Source of the DNA: Planctomycetota bacterium
Lineage (GTDB): Bacteria > Planctomycetota > UBA1135 > JADKAF01
DNA: 64,000 nucleotides
Direction of reading: 5' to 3'
Assembly (NCBI GenBank): GCA_016793245.1
Contig: JAEUHW010000426.1
Location: 1 to 64,000 of the forward strand
In this document: in pieces, positions 56,309-64,000 of the stretch
Position numbering within the stretch: the first letter of the stretch is position 1
Layout: every line of letters begins with the position of its first letter
Made by a program: the position numbers and the translations under genes
Notes under the pieces: model-generated
The model's input: the letters and a program-made list of their open reading frames with translations, nothing else
Database searches by the model: none
What the model was told of the DNA's origin: nothing

Positions 56309-58111
56309 ATGGCTCTCCGCTTCTCCCTCTGGAGCCGCCCGGCGGCGGGCGGCGTGCTGCCGCGGGTCGCGCTGCCGATCGCGCTGCTGCTGCCGCTCTT
56401 GGTGATCGTCCTCGTTCGCACGGCCATGCTTCACGTTCAGCAAGGTCCCGCGGTCGAGCTCCGCGTCGATCGCATGGTGCGTCGCGTGTCGCAGGTCGCC
56501 GCCGACCGCGGTGCGATCCTGGACCGCGAGGGCCGCGTGCTCGCCGCGACCCAGGTCACCTATGGCATCGCGTTCGACGGCAAGGGGGCCGAGCTCTGGA
56601 CCAGCGTCGAGCGCAAGACCAAGGTCGCCGACCCGATCGCCTGGTTCCTCGGGCAAGCGGCGCGGACCCTCGAGCTCGAGCCGAAGGCCGAGCGCCGCAT
56701 GATCACCGGCCTCGCGCAGGCGCTGGTCGGCGAGAAGCGCTACTTCGTCCTGGCGCCGGCCGTCGCCGCGGAGAAGGCCAACGCCTTCCGCGCGCTGCTG
56801 GAGGCCAACGGCTGGCAAGGCTGGTTCCGCTTCGAGCCGATCGAGCGGCGGGTCTATCCGCTGGGCGAAGTGGGCTCGACGGTCCTCGGCTACCTGAACG
56901 ATCAGCCCGTCGCCGCCTGCGGTCTCGAGCTCTACTTCGACCCGGTGCTCCGGGGCGAGACCGGACGTCACGTCTACCGCCAGTACCCGCTGATCGACGA
57001 GTTCGTCGCGGCGCCGGGGCGCTCGGTCGATCCGCGCGGCGGGAAGAGCCTGCGGCTCACGCTCGACGCGACGATCGCCTTCCTCGCGCAGGAAGAGCTC
57101 GCCGCGGCGTGCCAGAAGTGCGATGCCCAGTGGGGGACCGCCATCGTGATGGACCCGCGCTCGGGTGAGCTGCTGGCGCTCGAGAGCTGGCCGAGCTTCG
57201 ACCCGCAGCGCTTCGGCGAGTACGCGAACGATCCGCGGCAGCCGTTCTGCATCCGCCCGGTGCAGTCGATCATCGTCCCGGGCTCGATCTTCAAGCCGTT
57301 CATCCTCGCCGGCGTGCTGGACCACGGCCTCAGCAGCCTGGGCGAGGTCGTCGACTGCGGCGGCCCCGCGGGCAAGGTCTTCGGCCGCTTCCGGATCCAC
57401 GACCACAAGGCGCTCGGCATCCTCACCGTGGAGCAGGTGCTCCAGAAGTCCTCGAACATCGGCATGGCCACGATCGGCTCGCGCCTCGGCCAGAAGAAGA
57501 TGTACGAGACGCTGGATCGCTTCGAGCTCCGCGAGAAGACGGGCCTCGAACTCGGCGGCGAGCTCGGAGCGCGGCATCCCGAGTGGAACGAGCGCTACTC
57601 GCCCTACTCGCTCTCCTTCGGGCACGAGATCCAGGTCACGCCGCTCCGCGTCGCCGCGTCCTTCGCGGCCTTCGCGAACGGCGGGCTCGTGGTCACGCCG
57701 CGCCTGGTCTCGCACATCATCGACGCCGACGGTCAGGTCGTGCCGCGCCCGGCGCCCGCGCCGCGGCGAGCGATCTCGTCCGAGCTCGCCGAGACCATTC
57801 GCGCGCTCTTGGAGAGCGTCGTCGAAGAAGGGACCGGCAAGGACCTGAAGAAGCTCCTCACGTGCACGACGCTCGCCGGCAAGTCCGGCACGACGCAGCA
57901 CGAGACGCGCAAGAGCGAGTACATCGCGTCCTTCGTGGGCTTCTCACCGGCGAAGGACCCCGACCTGCTCTGCATGGTCGTGGTGTACGGCCCGAAGGGC
58001 TACCCGCACAGCGGGAGCTACATCTCCGGCCCGCCGACCGCACGCATTCTCGACCGCAGCATTCGACATCTGACAGACCGCAGCCGCGCGACCGGGACCG
58101 CGCGGTTCTAG
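56309..58111 (+). CDS. ftsI: Septal peptidoglycan transpeptidase FtsI (PBP3-like)
   Basis: Class B penicillin-binding protein, 600 residues. An N-terminal helix (ALPIALLLPLLVIVLVRTAM) is followed by the pedestal motif RGAILDREGRVLAA. The transpeptidase domain has SxxK at S326-I-F-K329, SxN at S381-S-N383 and KSGT at 525-528. All catalytic residues are present, so the enzyme should be active and bind beta-lactams. No PASTA domain is present. It crosslinks septal peptidoglycan with FtsW (same cluster). Its place after the FtsL-like gene fits FtsI, not an elongation PBP2. It starts 5 bases after the FtsL-position gene and ends 18 bases before murE. Confidence 0.95.
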   Translation: MALRFSLWSRPAAGGVLPRVALPIALLLPLLVIVLVRTAMLHVQQGPAVELRVDRMVRRVSQVAADRGAILDREGRVLAATQVTYGIAFDGKGAELWTSVERKTKVADPIAWFLGQAARTLELEPKAERRMITGLAQALVGEKRYFVLAPAVAAEKANAFRALLEANGWQGWFRFEPIERRVYPLGEVGSTVLGYLNDQPVAACGLELYFDPVLRGETGRHVYRQYPLIDEFVAAPGRSVDPRGGKSLRLTLDATIAFLAQEELAAACQKCDAQWGTAIVMDPRSGELLALESWPSFDPQRFGEYANDPRQPFCIRPVQSIIVPGSIFKPFILAGVLDHGLSSLGEVVDCGGPAGKVFGRFRIHDHKALGILTVEQVLQKSSNIGMATIGSRLGQKKMYETLDRFELREKTGLELGGELGARHPEWNERYSPYSLSFGHEIQVTPLRVAASFAAFANGGLVVTPRLVSHIIDADGQVVPRPAPAPRRAISSELAETIRALLESVVEEGTGKDLKKLLTCTTLAGKSGTTQHETRKSEYIASFVGFSPAKDPDLLCMVVVYGPKGYPHSGSYISGPPTARILDRSIRHLTDRSRATGTARF

Positions 58112-58129
58112 ACCAGTGGGGGCAGTTTC

Positions 58130-59593
58130 ATGAGACTTTCCGCTCTTTTGTCGGCCGTGGAGCCCAAGGCCGTTCTCTCCACCTACGCGAGCAACGGACG
58201 CGACCCCGAGATCACCGGGATCGCCTGCAACTCTCGTTGTGTGCAGCCGGGCCACCTCTTCGTGATGATCCGCGGCGTCCGGCACGACGCGCGCGACTTC
58301 GCCAATGACGCGGTGCGCCGCGGCGCCTCCGCCATCGTCGGCGAGACCTTCGTCGACGGCGTCGAGGTGCCGCAATACGTGGTCAGCGATCCGCGCCGCG
58401 TGCTCGCCGATCTCGCCACCGAGTTCTACGGCGAGCCGTCGCGCGCCCTGACCTGCGTCGGCATCACCGGGACGAACGGCAAGTCCACCACGGCCTACCT
58501 GCTCTCCTCGATCTACCGCGCGCTCGGAGACAACCCCGGTCTGATCGGGACGCTCGGTCACGGCATCTTCGGCGCGCTGGTCCCGGGCAAGAACACCACC
58601 CCCGACGCGATCACGATCCAGGCGCTGCTGCGCGAATTCGTCGAGCGCGGCTCGATGACGGCCGTGATGGAGGTCTCCTCGCACGGCATCGCCCAGGGGC
58701 GCGTCCGCGGCATCCACTTCGATGCGGCGGTCTTCACCAACCTGACTCACGACCACCTCGACTACCATCCGAGCTTCGATGATTACCGCGAGACCAAGGC
58801 GCGGCTCTTCGACGAGCTCTCGCCGTTGGCCGTGGCCGTCCTCAACGCCGACGACGAGTCCGGCAAGCGCATGGGCTTGCTCACGCGGGCTCGGGTCGTG
58901 CGCTACGCGCTGGACCGCAGCGACGTCGAATGGAGCGCCCGCGTGCTGGAGCGCAGCCTCGAGGGTTCGCGCTTCGAGGTCCGCGGGCCCAGCATGTGCA
59001 CGCAGATCCAGACGCGCCTGCTCGGCCGCCACAACGTGATGAACTGCCTCGCGGCGGCCGCGACCGCAGCAACGCTCGGTGTGCCCGAACAGGCGATCCG
59101 CGCCGGCATCGAGTCGGTCTCCCGCGTGCCGGGGCGACTGGAGCGCGTCTCCATCCCGGGCAAGCCCATCGTCCTCGTCGATTACGCCCACACCGACGAT
59201 GCGCTCGAGAACGTGTTGCGCTCGCTGCGCCCGCACGTCTCGGGGCGCCTCATCACCGTCTTCGGTGCAGGTGGCGATCGCGACGCCACGAAGCGTCCGC
59301 GCATGGGGCGCGTCGTCGCCGAGCACTCCGACGAGATCGTCATCACCAGCGACAATCCGCGCAGCGAGGACCCCGCGGCGATCGCCGCCGAGGTGCGCTC
59401 CGGCATGGGCTCCCGTCCAGCCATCGTCGAGCTCGATCGACGCCGCGCCATTGAACGCGCGATCGAGTTCGCGCAGCATGGCGACGCCGTGTTGATCGCG
59501 GGCAAGGGGCACGAGACCTACCAGGTGATCGGAAGCCAGACGACGCGCTTCGACGACCGCGAGGTCGCACGCGAGATCCTGAGCGCGAGGTGA
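58130..59593 (+). CDS. murE: UDP-MurNAc-tripeptide synthetase MurE (DAP-type)
   Basis: Cytoplasmic ATP-dependent ligase adding the third amino acid to UDP-MurNAc-L-Ala-D-Glu, 487 residues. ATP-binding loop CVGITGTNGKSTTAYLL, AVMEVSSHGIAQGRVRG with the substrate-binding Ser/His, and TNLTHDHLDYHPSFDDY including the carbamylated-Lys neighbourhood. The C-terminal domain has VLVDYAHTDDALENVL, FGAGGDRDATKRPRMG and ITSDNPRSEDP. DNPR with Arg is the signature of meso-diaminopimelate-specific MurE, so the wall is predicted to be of the DAP type. It overlaps murF by four bases (GTGA). Confidence 0.96.
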   Translation: MRLSALLSAVEPKAVLSTYASNGRDPEITGIACNSRCVQPGHLFVMIRGVRHDARDFANDAVRRGASAIVGETFVDGVEVPQYVVSDPRRVLADLATEFYGEPSRALTCVGITGTNGKSTTAYLLSSIYRALGDNPGLIGTLGHGIFGALVPGKNTTPDAITIQALLREFVERGSMTAVMEVSSHGIAQGRVRGIHFDAAVFTNLTHDHLDYHPSFDDYRETKARLFDELSPLAVAVLNADDESGKRMGLLTRARVVRYALDRSDVEWSARVLERSLEGSRFEVRGPSMCTQIQTRLLGRHNVMNCLAAAATAATLGVPEQAIRAGIESVSRVPGRLERVSIPGKPIVLVDYAHTDDALENVLRSLRPHVSGRLITVFGAGGDRDATKRPRMGRVVAEHSDEIVITSDNPRSEDPAAIAAEVRSGMGSRPAIVELDRRRAIERAIEFAQHGDAVLIAGKGHETYQVIGSQTTRFDDREVAREILSAR

Positions 59594-60978
59594 TTCCGAT
59601 GCAGATCCGCTGGGTGGCCGAGGCGGTGCAGGGCGAGCTCCTCTGTGCGCCGCGTGGTGGGGAGCGCCGCGTGCTGCGGCGCGTCCGCACCGACAGCCGC
59701 GAGGTCGAGGAAGCCGACCTCTTCGTGGCGCTCCGCGGAGATCGCTTCGACGGCCACGACTTCGTGGTCGAGTCCTTGCGCCGCGGCGCCGGTGCCGCCC
59801 TCGTCGATCGCTCGCCGACCCCGGAAGCGATCGACGCGGGCAACGCCAGCGCCTTCATCCGCGTGAAGGACACCGGGCGCGCGCTGCGCGACTTGGGGGC
59901 CGCCTGGCGCCGGGCGATGCCGGCGACCGTGATCGGCATCACCGGATCCTGCGGCAAGACCTCGACGAAGAACATCCTCCGCCACGTGCTGGAGGGCGGC
60001 CTCTCCACGACGGCCTCCGATCGCTCGTTCAACAACGACGTCGGGGTGCCCCTGACGCTGCTGAAGATCGAGCCCTCGACGCAGGCCGCGGTGGTCGAGA
60101 TCGGCACGAACGGTCCGGGCGAGATCGAGCGCCTCACCCGCTTGGCTGCGCCGCAGATCGGCATCGTCACCAATGTCTTCGAGACGCATCTGGAAGGGCT
60201 CGGCTCGATCGACGGCGTCGCGAACGAGAAGGCGAACCTGATCCGCCTGCTGCCGCGAGACGGACTCGCGGTGTTGAACCTCGACTGCCCCCGCAGCAGT
60301 TGGCTCCGCTCGCAGACCGAGGCGCGCGTCGCCACGGTCGGCCTCGCCGACGGAGCGGAGTACCGCGCCGAAGCGGTTTCCTTCTCCGCGCTCGGCACGA
60401 GCTTCCGCTTCCGCGGTCACGAGATCACGATCCCGCTCACGGGGACCCACTTCGTTCACAACGTGCTCTTCGCCATGGCCGTGGCGGAGCACCTCGGGCT
60501 CGGCATCGAGGCGATCGCCGAGCGGCTGCGCGAGATCCCGATCACTCCGCGCCGCATGGAGAGGAAGTCCTTCGGCAGCCTCGAGGTGATCGACGACTCC
60601 TACAATGCGTCGCCGGCCTCCGTGCGCGCCGCTCTGCGCGCGGTGAAGGGGCTGAACGGCGGTCGCCGCTCCGTGATCGTGCTCGGCGACATGCTCGAAC
60701 TCGGCGAGCAGAGCGCCGCGCTGCACCAGAGCCTCGCCGAAGAAGTCGCGGAGGAGGGTTTCGACCTCGTGGTCACCGTCGGCGCACACAGTCGCGCCAT
60801 CGAGCGAGCGGTCGTCGCCCGCGGCGGCGCCGCGCGCCACTTCGAAGCGGTCCCGGAGCTCCTGGCGAACCTGGGCGAGCTGGTGCTGCCGCGCGACCGC
60901 GTGCTCGTGAAAGGCTCGAACGCGCTCGGTCTCGACCGCGTCGTCCGCGATCTCTCACGCCTCGGCGAACAGCTTTGA
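59590..60978 (+). CDS. murF: UDP-MurNAc-pentapeptide synthetase MurF
   Basis: Ligase that adds D-Ala-D-Ala to the UDP-MurNAc-tripeptide, 462 residues. The GTG at 59590 overlaps the murE stop; an ATG three codons later is the alternative. N-terminal domain: RVRTDSREVEEADLFVALRG. ATP loop VIGITGSCGKTSTKNILRHV, VVEIGTNGPGEIERL, and VTNVFETHLEGLGSIDGVAN. C-terminal domain: VIDDSYNASPASVRAALRAV, GRRSVIVLGDMLELGEQS and VLVKGSNALGLDRVV. All family motifs are intact. It completes the soluble precursor that MraY, encoded 56 bases downstream, transfers to the lipid carrier. Confidence 0.96.
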   Translation: MIPMQIRWVAEAVQGELLCAPRGGERRVLRRVRTDSREVEEADLFVALRGDRFDGHDFVVESLRRGAGAALVDRSPTPEAIDAGNASAFIRVKDTGRALRDLGAAWRRAMPATVIGITGSCGKTSTKNILRHVLEGGLSTTASDRSFNNDVGVPLTLLKIEPSTQAAVVEIGTNGPGEIERLTRLAAPQIGIVTNVFETHLEGLGSIDGVANEKANLIRLLPRDGLAVLNLDCPRSSWLRSQTEARVATVGLADGAEYRAEAVSFSALGTSFRFRGHEITIPLTGTHFVHNVLFAMAVAEHLGLGIEAIAERLREIPITPRRMERKSFGSLEVIDDSYNASPASVRAALRAVKGLNGGRRSVIVLGDMLELGEQSAALHQSLAEEVAEEGFDLVVTVGAHSRAIERAVVARGGAARHFEAVPELLANLGELVLPRDRVLVKGSNALGLDRVVRDLSRLGEQL

Positions 60979-61034
60979 TCGTGCCGCGTTCCGTTGCAGC
61001 TCGGTCGGCCCGCGAGGCGGAGGCGCGCTGAGCG

Positions 61035-62162
61035 ATGCTCTACGATCTGGTCGTGAGCTTCGCGGGCGGAGCCTCCGAGCTCCTGACGCCGGCGATCACC
61101 CTGCGCACGGCGCTGGCGGCTCTGGTCTCCTTCGCGCTCTCGCTCTGGGCGGGGCCGCGCTTCATCCGCTACATGCAGCGGCGCGGCTATCTCGAGCGCG
61201 CGGCGGACAGCGACTCCGCCGACATCTCGAAGTTCATCACCACGCACGCGCAGCAGAAGCTGAAGACCCCGACGATGGGCGGGGTCCCGATCGTCGGCAC
61301 CTTCCTCGTCTCCGCGGCGCTGTTCAGCTCCTGGTCGAACCTCTACGCGCTGCTCGGCATCTTCGTGGTGCTCTCCTTCGCGGTGCTGGGCTGGCTCGAC
61401 GACGCGACGAAGATGGCCGGCCGCGGCGGGCTCTCGCGCCGCGCCAAGATGCTGGGCCTCACGGGGGCCGGGGCGGTGGTGCTGGCGCTCACGACCTGGT
61501 TCGCGCTGTCCACGGGGCGCGATGCTCTGCTGACGCTCCACCTGCCGGTGGTGAAGGACGCCTCGATCAACTGCGCCGAGGCGGGCATCCTCGCCCTCGG
61601 GCTCCTGCTCTTCTTCGAGTGGTTCGTGCTCGTCGGCTCGGCGAACGCGGTGAACATCACCGATGGCCTCGACGGCCTCGCCTCGGGTTGCGCGTTGATC
61701 TCGGTCTTCGCCGTCTCGGTGTTCTGCTACGCCGCGGGGCACTATCGCTTCGCGGAGTATCTGAACGTGCCCTTCGTGAAGGACGCGGGAGAGGTCACCG
61801 TGCTCGGCGGCGCGCTGCTCGGCTCGATCCTGGGCTTCCTCTGGTTCAACGCGACGCCGGCGCAGATCTTCATGGGGGATACCGGCTCGCTCGCGATCGG
61901 CGGCTTCCTCGGCTACGCTGCGATCATCGCGCGCCAAGAGCTGATCCTGCCCGTCGTCGCCCTGGTCTTCGTGATCGAGGCTGCTTCGAGCTGGATCCAG
62001 ATCTACAGCTACAAGCTGACCAAGAAGCGCCCGTTCCCGTACGCTCCGATCCACCACATCTGGCAGAAGCGCGGCATGCCGGAATCGAAGCTCGTCGTGC
62101 GCTTCTGGATCGTCGCCGCCGTGTCCGCCGTCGCCGGCCTCGCCTTGCTGAAGCTGCCGTGA
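61035..62162 (+). CDS. mraY: Phospho-MurNAc-pentapeptide transferase MraY
   Basis: Integral membrane enzyme making lipid I from UDP-MurNAc-pentapeptide and undecaprenyl phosphate, 375 residues, about ten helices. Key motifs: KTPTMGGVPIVGTFL, VLGWLDDATKMAGRGGLSRR (catalytic DD), SANAVNITDGLDGLASGC with the Mg-binding Asp, ATPAQIFMGDTGSLAIGGFL and APIHHIWQKRGMPESKLVVR. The last has His-His where many MraY proteins have three His, a minor deviation. The region between helices includes an insertion with NCAEAG. GGAGG is about 13 bases upstream of the ATG. It overlaps ftsW by four bases. Confidence 0.96.
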   Translation: MLYDLVVSFAGGASELLTPAITLRTALAALVSFALSLWAGPRFIRYMQRRGYLERAADSDSADISKFITTHAQQKLKTPTMGGVPIVGTFLVSAALFSSWSNLYALLGIFVVLSFAVLGWLDDATKMAGRGGLSRRAKMLGLTGAGAVVLALTTWFALSTGRDALLTLHLPVVKDASINCAEAGILALGLLLFFEWFVLVGSANAVNITDGLDGLASGCALISVFAVSVFCYAAGHYRFAEYLNVPFVKDAGEVTVLGGALLGSILGFLWFNATPAQIFMGDTGSLAIGGFLGYAAIIARQELILPVVALVFVIEAASSWIQIYSYKLTKKRPFPYAPIHHIWQKRGMPESKLVVRFWIVAAVSAVAGLALLKLP

Positions 62163-63328
62163 GCTCCACTACCGACCTCTCTTCGAACGCGCTCGCCGAA
62201 TCGCGGAGCTGGCTCCTCGGCGACGGCTCCACGCGCACGCTCGAGCGCTCTCTGCGCGGGCTGGTCGGCGTGGTCCTCGCGCTCTCGGGGATCGGTCTCG
62301 TCGCGGCCGCGTCGTTCGCGCCGCCCGGCGAAGAGCTCCATGCGGCGCGGCGTCATGCGCTCTACCTCGCCTTGGGCCTGATCGGGTTCCTGCTCGCCTG
62401 CAGGTTCGACCTCGAGCGTTGGATCCGCCAGCGCGATCGCTTCGTCGTGGGCATCGCGATCCTGCTCGGCAGCGTCTTCTTCTTCCCCGACATCAACGAA
62501 GCGCATCGGTGGATCCGCTTCGGCAGCTTCTCGTTCCAGCCCTCCGAGCTGGCGAAGCTGGTGATGATCTACTACACCGCGGCCTTCGTCGCGGAGCACG
62601 GGGCGTGGCTCCACGACTTCCGCCGCGGCTTCCTCTCGCCGCTGCTGCGCATCGGCGCGATCGCGGGCTTGATCCTCTTCGAGCCCGACTTCGGCACCGC
62701 CACCTTCCTCTTCCTCGTCTGCAGCACGATGCTCGTCGTGGCCGGCGCGCGCTGGTCGCACTTCGCCGCCGTCGGCCTCTTCGCGCTGCCGCTGATGCTG
62801 GTGATCGCGTGGACGCAGTTCGAGCACGTCTCCACGCGCATCGAGATGCTGTTCCAGGAGACCGAGGAGGTCCTGCAGATCTCGCGCGGGCATCTCGCGC
62901 TCGCCGCGGGAGGGCTCGGGGGCGAGGGGGTCGGTCGCGGCGTGATGAAGCTCGGCCTCGTGCCCGAAGGGCGGAACGACTTCGTCTTCGCGCAGATCGG
63001 AGAGGAGTGGGGGCTCGCCGGCACCGCGGCGGTGATCCTGCTCTTCGGGCTCTTCGCGGTGCACGGGATCCGCGTCCTGAACGCGGTCCGCGATCCGCTG
63101 CGCTCGCTGGTGATCTTCGGCTGTATCTTCAGCATCGCCTTCCAAGCCGTGCTGAATCTGGGCGTCGTCACGAAGCTCCTGCCGCCGAAGGGCATCGCCT
63201 TGCCGTTCGTCTCGGCCGGGGGGAGCTCGCTGGTCGCGGGGCTGATCGCTCTGGGACTGATCGTCGGTGCCGCGCGGAGCGCGCTCGTGCGCGCGCGCGG
63301 GGAAGAAGCAGGCTCACAGGCGCCGTGA
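62159..63328 (+). CDS. ftsW: Septal peptidoglycan glycosyltransferase FtsW (SEDS family)
   Basis: SEDS-family polymerase of lipid II, 389 residues, GTG start at 62159 inside the mraY stop (GTGA). About ten membrane helices. Conserved features are HRWIRFGSFSFQPSELAKL, LILFEPDFGTATFLFLVCST (catalytic Asp in EPDFGTA), GVMKLGLVPEGRNDFVFAQI, and PPKGIALPFVSAGGSSLVAG at the C-terminus. Sequence alone does not fully separate FtsW from RodA; the division-cluster location and adjacent FtsI favour FtsW. The cytoplasmic N-terminus of about 35 residues is typical. Confidence 0.93.
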   Translation: MSSTTDLSSNALAESRSWLLGDGSTRTLERSLRGLVGVVLALSGIGLVAAASFAPPGEELHAARRHALYLALGLIGFLLACRFDLERWIRQRDRFVVGIAILLGSVFFFPDINEAHRWIRFGSFSFQPSELAKLVMIYYTAAFVAEHGAWLHDFRRGFLSPLLRIGAIAGLILFEPDFGTATFLFLVCSTMLVVAGARWSHFAAVGLFALPLMLVIAWTQFEHVSTRIEMLFQETEEVLQISRGHLALAAGGLGGEGVGRGVMKLGLVPEGRNDFVFAQIGEEWGLAGTAAVILLFGLFAVHGIRVLNAVRDPLRSLVIFGCIFSIAFQAVLNLGVVTKLLPPKGIALPFVSAGGSSLVAGLIALGLIVGAARSALVRARGEEAGSQAP

Positions 63329-63388
63329 GGCGCGCAAGATGGATCCGCCGCGAGCTGCACTCGGCGCCGGCGGCACGAGGAGTTCGAC

Positions 63389-64000
63389 ATGGCCACTGAT
63401 CTCGAACGCTACGGCGTCTTCGCCCTCATCTTCGTCGTGCTGCTCATCGTCGGCATCTCGATCTGGGGGCCGCAGCGCGAAGAGGAGGCGCTGCTGGCGT
63501 CGACGGGGGCTGCGGCGGCGAGGATCCAGCCGGTGGGTGAAGTCGCCGCGCCCGTCGGCGAAGGACGCGAGCACGGCGTGCTCGCGGATCCCAACGCCGA
63601 CTACGCCATGGAGACCCTCACCGCGTTCTACAAGGTGCAGGGCGGCGACAACCCGACGAAGATCGCGCGCAAGCTCTGGCGCAACGATCGCCACATCGAC
63701 GCTCTCCTCGCGGCGAATCCCGGCGTGCGTCCGAACGCGCTGCGAGCGAACGACCTCCTGCGCTTGCCGAACGTGGACGAGGAGCCGGATGCGCGCTACG
63801 TGATCCCCGGTCACGAGCTCGCACAGCTCGCGGTGTCCTCGGGTGGCAAGGCCGCGCCGAGCGCGGCCCCGACGGGAGGCGAGAGCTCCGACTCGAAGAG
63901 CGCCGAAGCGAAGACCGCTCAGGGCTCGGCGCCGCGGACGAAGGACGCGGACCAACCGAAGGTCGCGGACCAGCCGAAGGTCGCAACACTCGGGAAGCTC
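63389..64000 (+). CDS. Membrane-anchored LysM-like protein, truncated by window end
   Basis: The first 204 codons of a protein that continues past the window end. GAGGAG lies 6 bases before the ATG at 63389. After a short N-terminus comes one membrane helix (YGVFALIFVVLLIVGISIWG). A linker leads to a LysM-like domain: TAFYKVQGGDNPTKIARKLW, then IDALLAANPGVRPNALRAND and LLRLPNV. An Ala/Ser/Lys-rich periplasmic tail follows, with DQPKVA repeated twice. LysM domains bind peptidoglycan, so this is a wall-binding protein of the same cluster. The domain count and C-terminus are unknown. It follows ftsW by 60 bases. Confidence 0.82.
   Translation, partial: MATDLERYGVFALIFVVLLIVGISIWGPQREEEALLASTGAAAARIQPVGEVAAPVGEGREHGVLADPNADYAMETLTAFYKVQGGDNPTKIARKLWRNDRHIDALLAANPGVRPNALRANDLLRLPNVDEEPDARYVIPGHELAQLAVSSGGKAAPSAAPTGGESSDSKSAEAKTAQGSAPRTKDADQPKVADQPKVATLGKL

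Noticed and set aside
62159-63328. Call as RodA instead of FtsW
   Set aside because: SEDS motifs do not discriminate well, but position after mraY in a cluster with ftsI favours FtsW.

Overview
The window is high-GC bacterial DNA that is almost entirely coding. It most likely comes from the PVC superphylum, probably Planctomycetota. The best marker is the 85-residue basic protein at 27700-27957, which resembles the small basic protein family (TIGR04137) described as a PVC signature. Lipoprotein secretins carrying TPR-type repeats, ExbB/ExbD sets and many large helical-repeat secreted proteins fit the same picture. This placement is an inference; there is no rRNA gene in the window.

Layout. 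(1) 46-789: a HAD hydrolase, then 923-20687, all on the minus strand, an envelope-machine region. Two paralogous TPR-secretin lipoproteins (13366-16128 and 923-3736) bracket two secreted helical-repeat proteins, an ExbB-type proton channel protein and two enlarged ExbD-type proteins. Upstream of them are a PilM/PilN-like fusion and two coupled membrane proteins resembling the inner-membrane assembly platform of type II secretion or type IV pili, and a family 4 uracil-DNA glycosylase. (2) 20862-32790: mixed single genes and pairs. These are a secreted repeat protein coupled to a beta-lactamase-like protein with an extra Rossmann-like domain, a HEAT-like protein, an RlmI-like rRNA methyltransferase, a SPOR-domain protein, the PVC small basic protein, an aminotransferase, queE, a PduO-type cobalamin adenosyltransferase and an unknown secreted protein. 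(3) 32887-34676: an overlapping pair of an OLD-like ATPase and a DUF4276/TOPRIM-like protein, with lower GC than its neighbours; a candidate defence cassette. (4) 34774-36105: der. (5) 36707-50765: an ABC-exporter polysaccharide locus: Wzm and Wzt, nine glycosyltransferases (five GT2, four GT4) and two PIG-L-type deacetylases, eleven glycan genes in a row mostly joined by 4-base start/stop overlaps. (6) 50720-53580: a GNAT-like protein, a HEAT-repeat lipoprotein and a zinc-ribbon protein. (7) 53581-64000: a 740-base leader with G-rich repeats, then a peptidoglycan/division cluster mraZ, rsmH, ftsL-position gene, ftsI, murE, murF, mraY, ftsW and a LysM protein cut by the window end.

How the parts work together. 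Regions 1, 5 and 7 all build the cell envelope. Region 7 makes lipid I precursors and the septal synthase pair, and its DAP-type MurE argues for a real peptidoglycan wall. Region 5 should assemble a glycan on a lipid carrier in the cytoplasm and export it through Wzm/Wzt. Region 1 looks like a trans-envelope machine combining outer-membrane secretins with proton-motive-force transducers, and I cannot name it as a known system. The two strongest candidates for something undescribed are that secretin/ExbBD/TPR cluster and the split ATPase/TOPRIM pair.

Limits: all calls are from reading the sequence and its translations; no database search was run. Start sites were moved from the longest frame where a signal peptide, Shine-Dalgarno sequence or gene overlap supported it.
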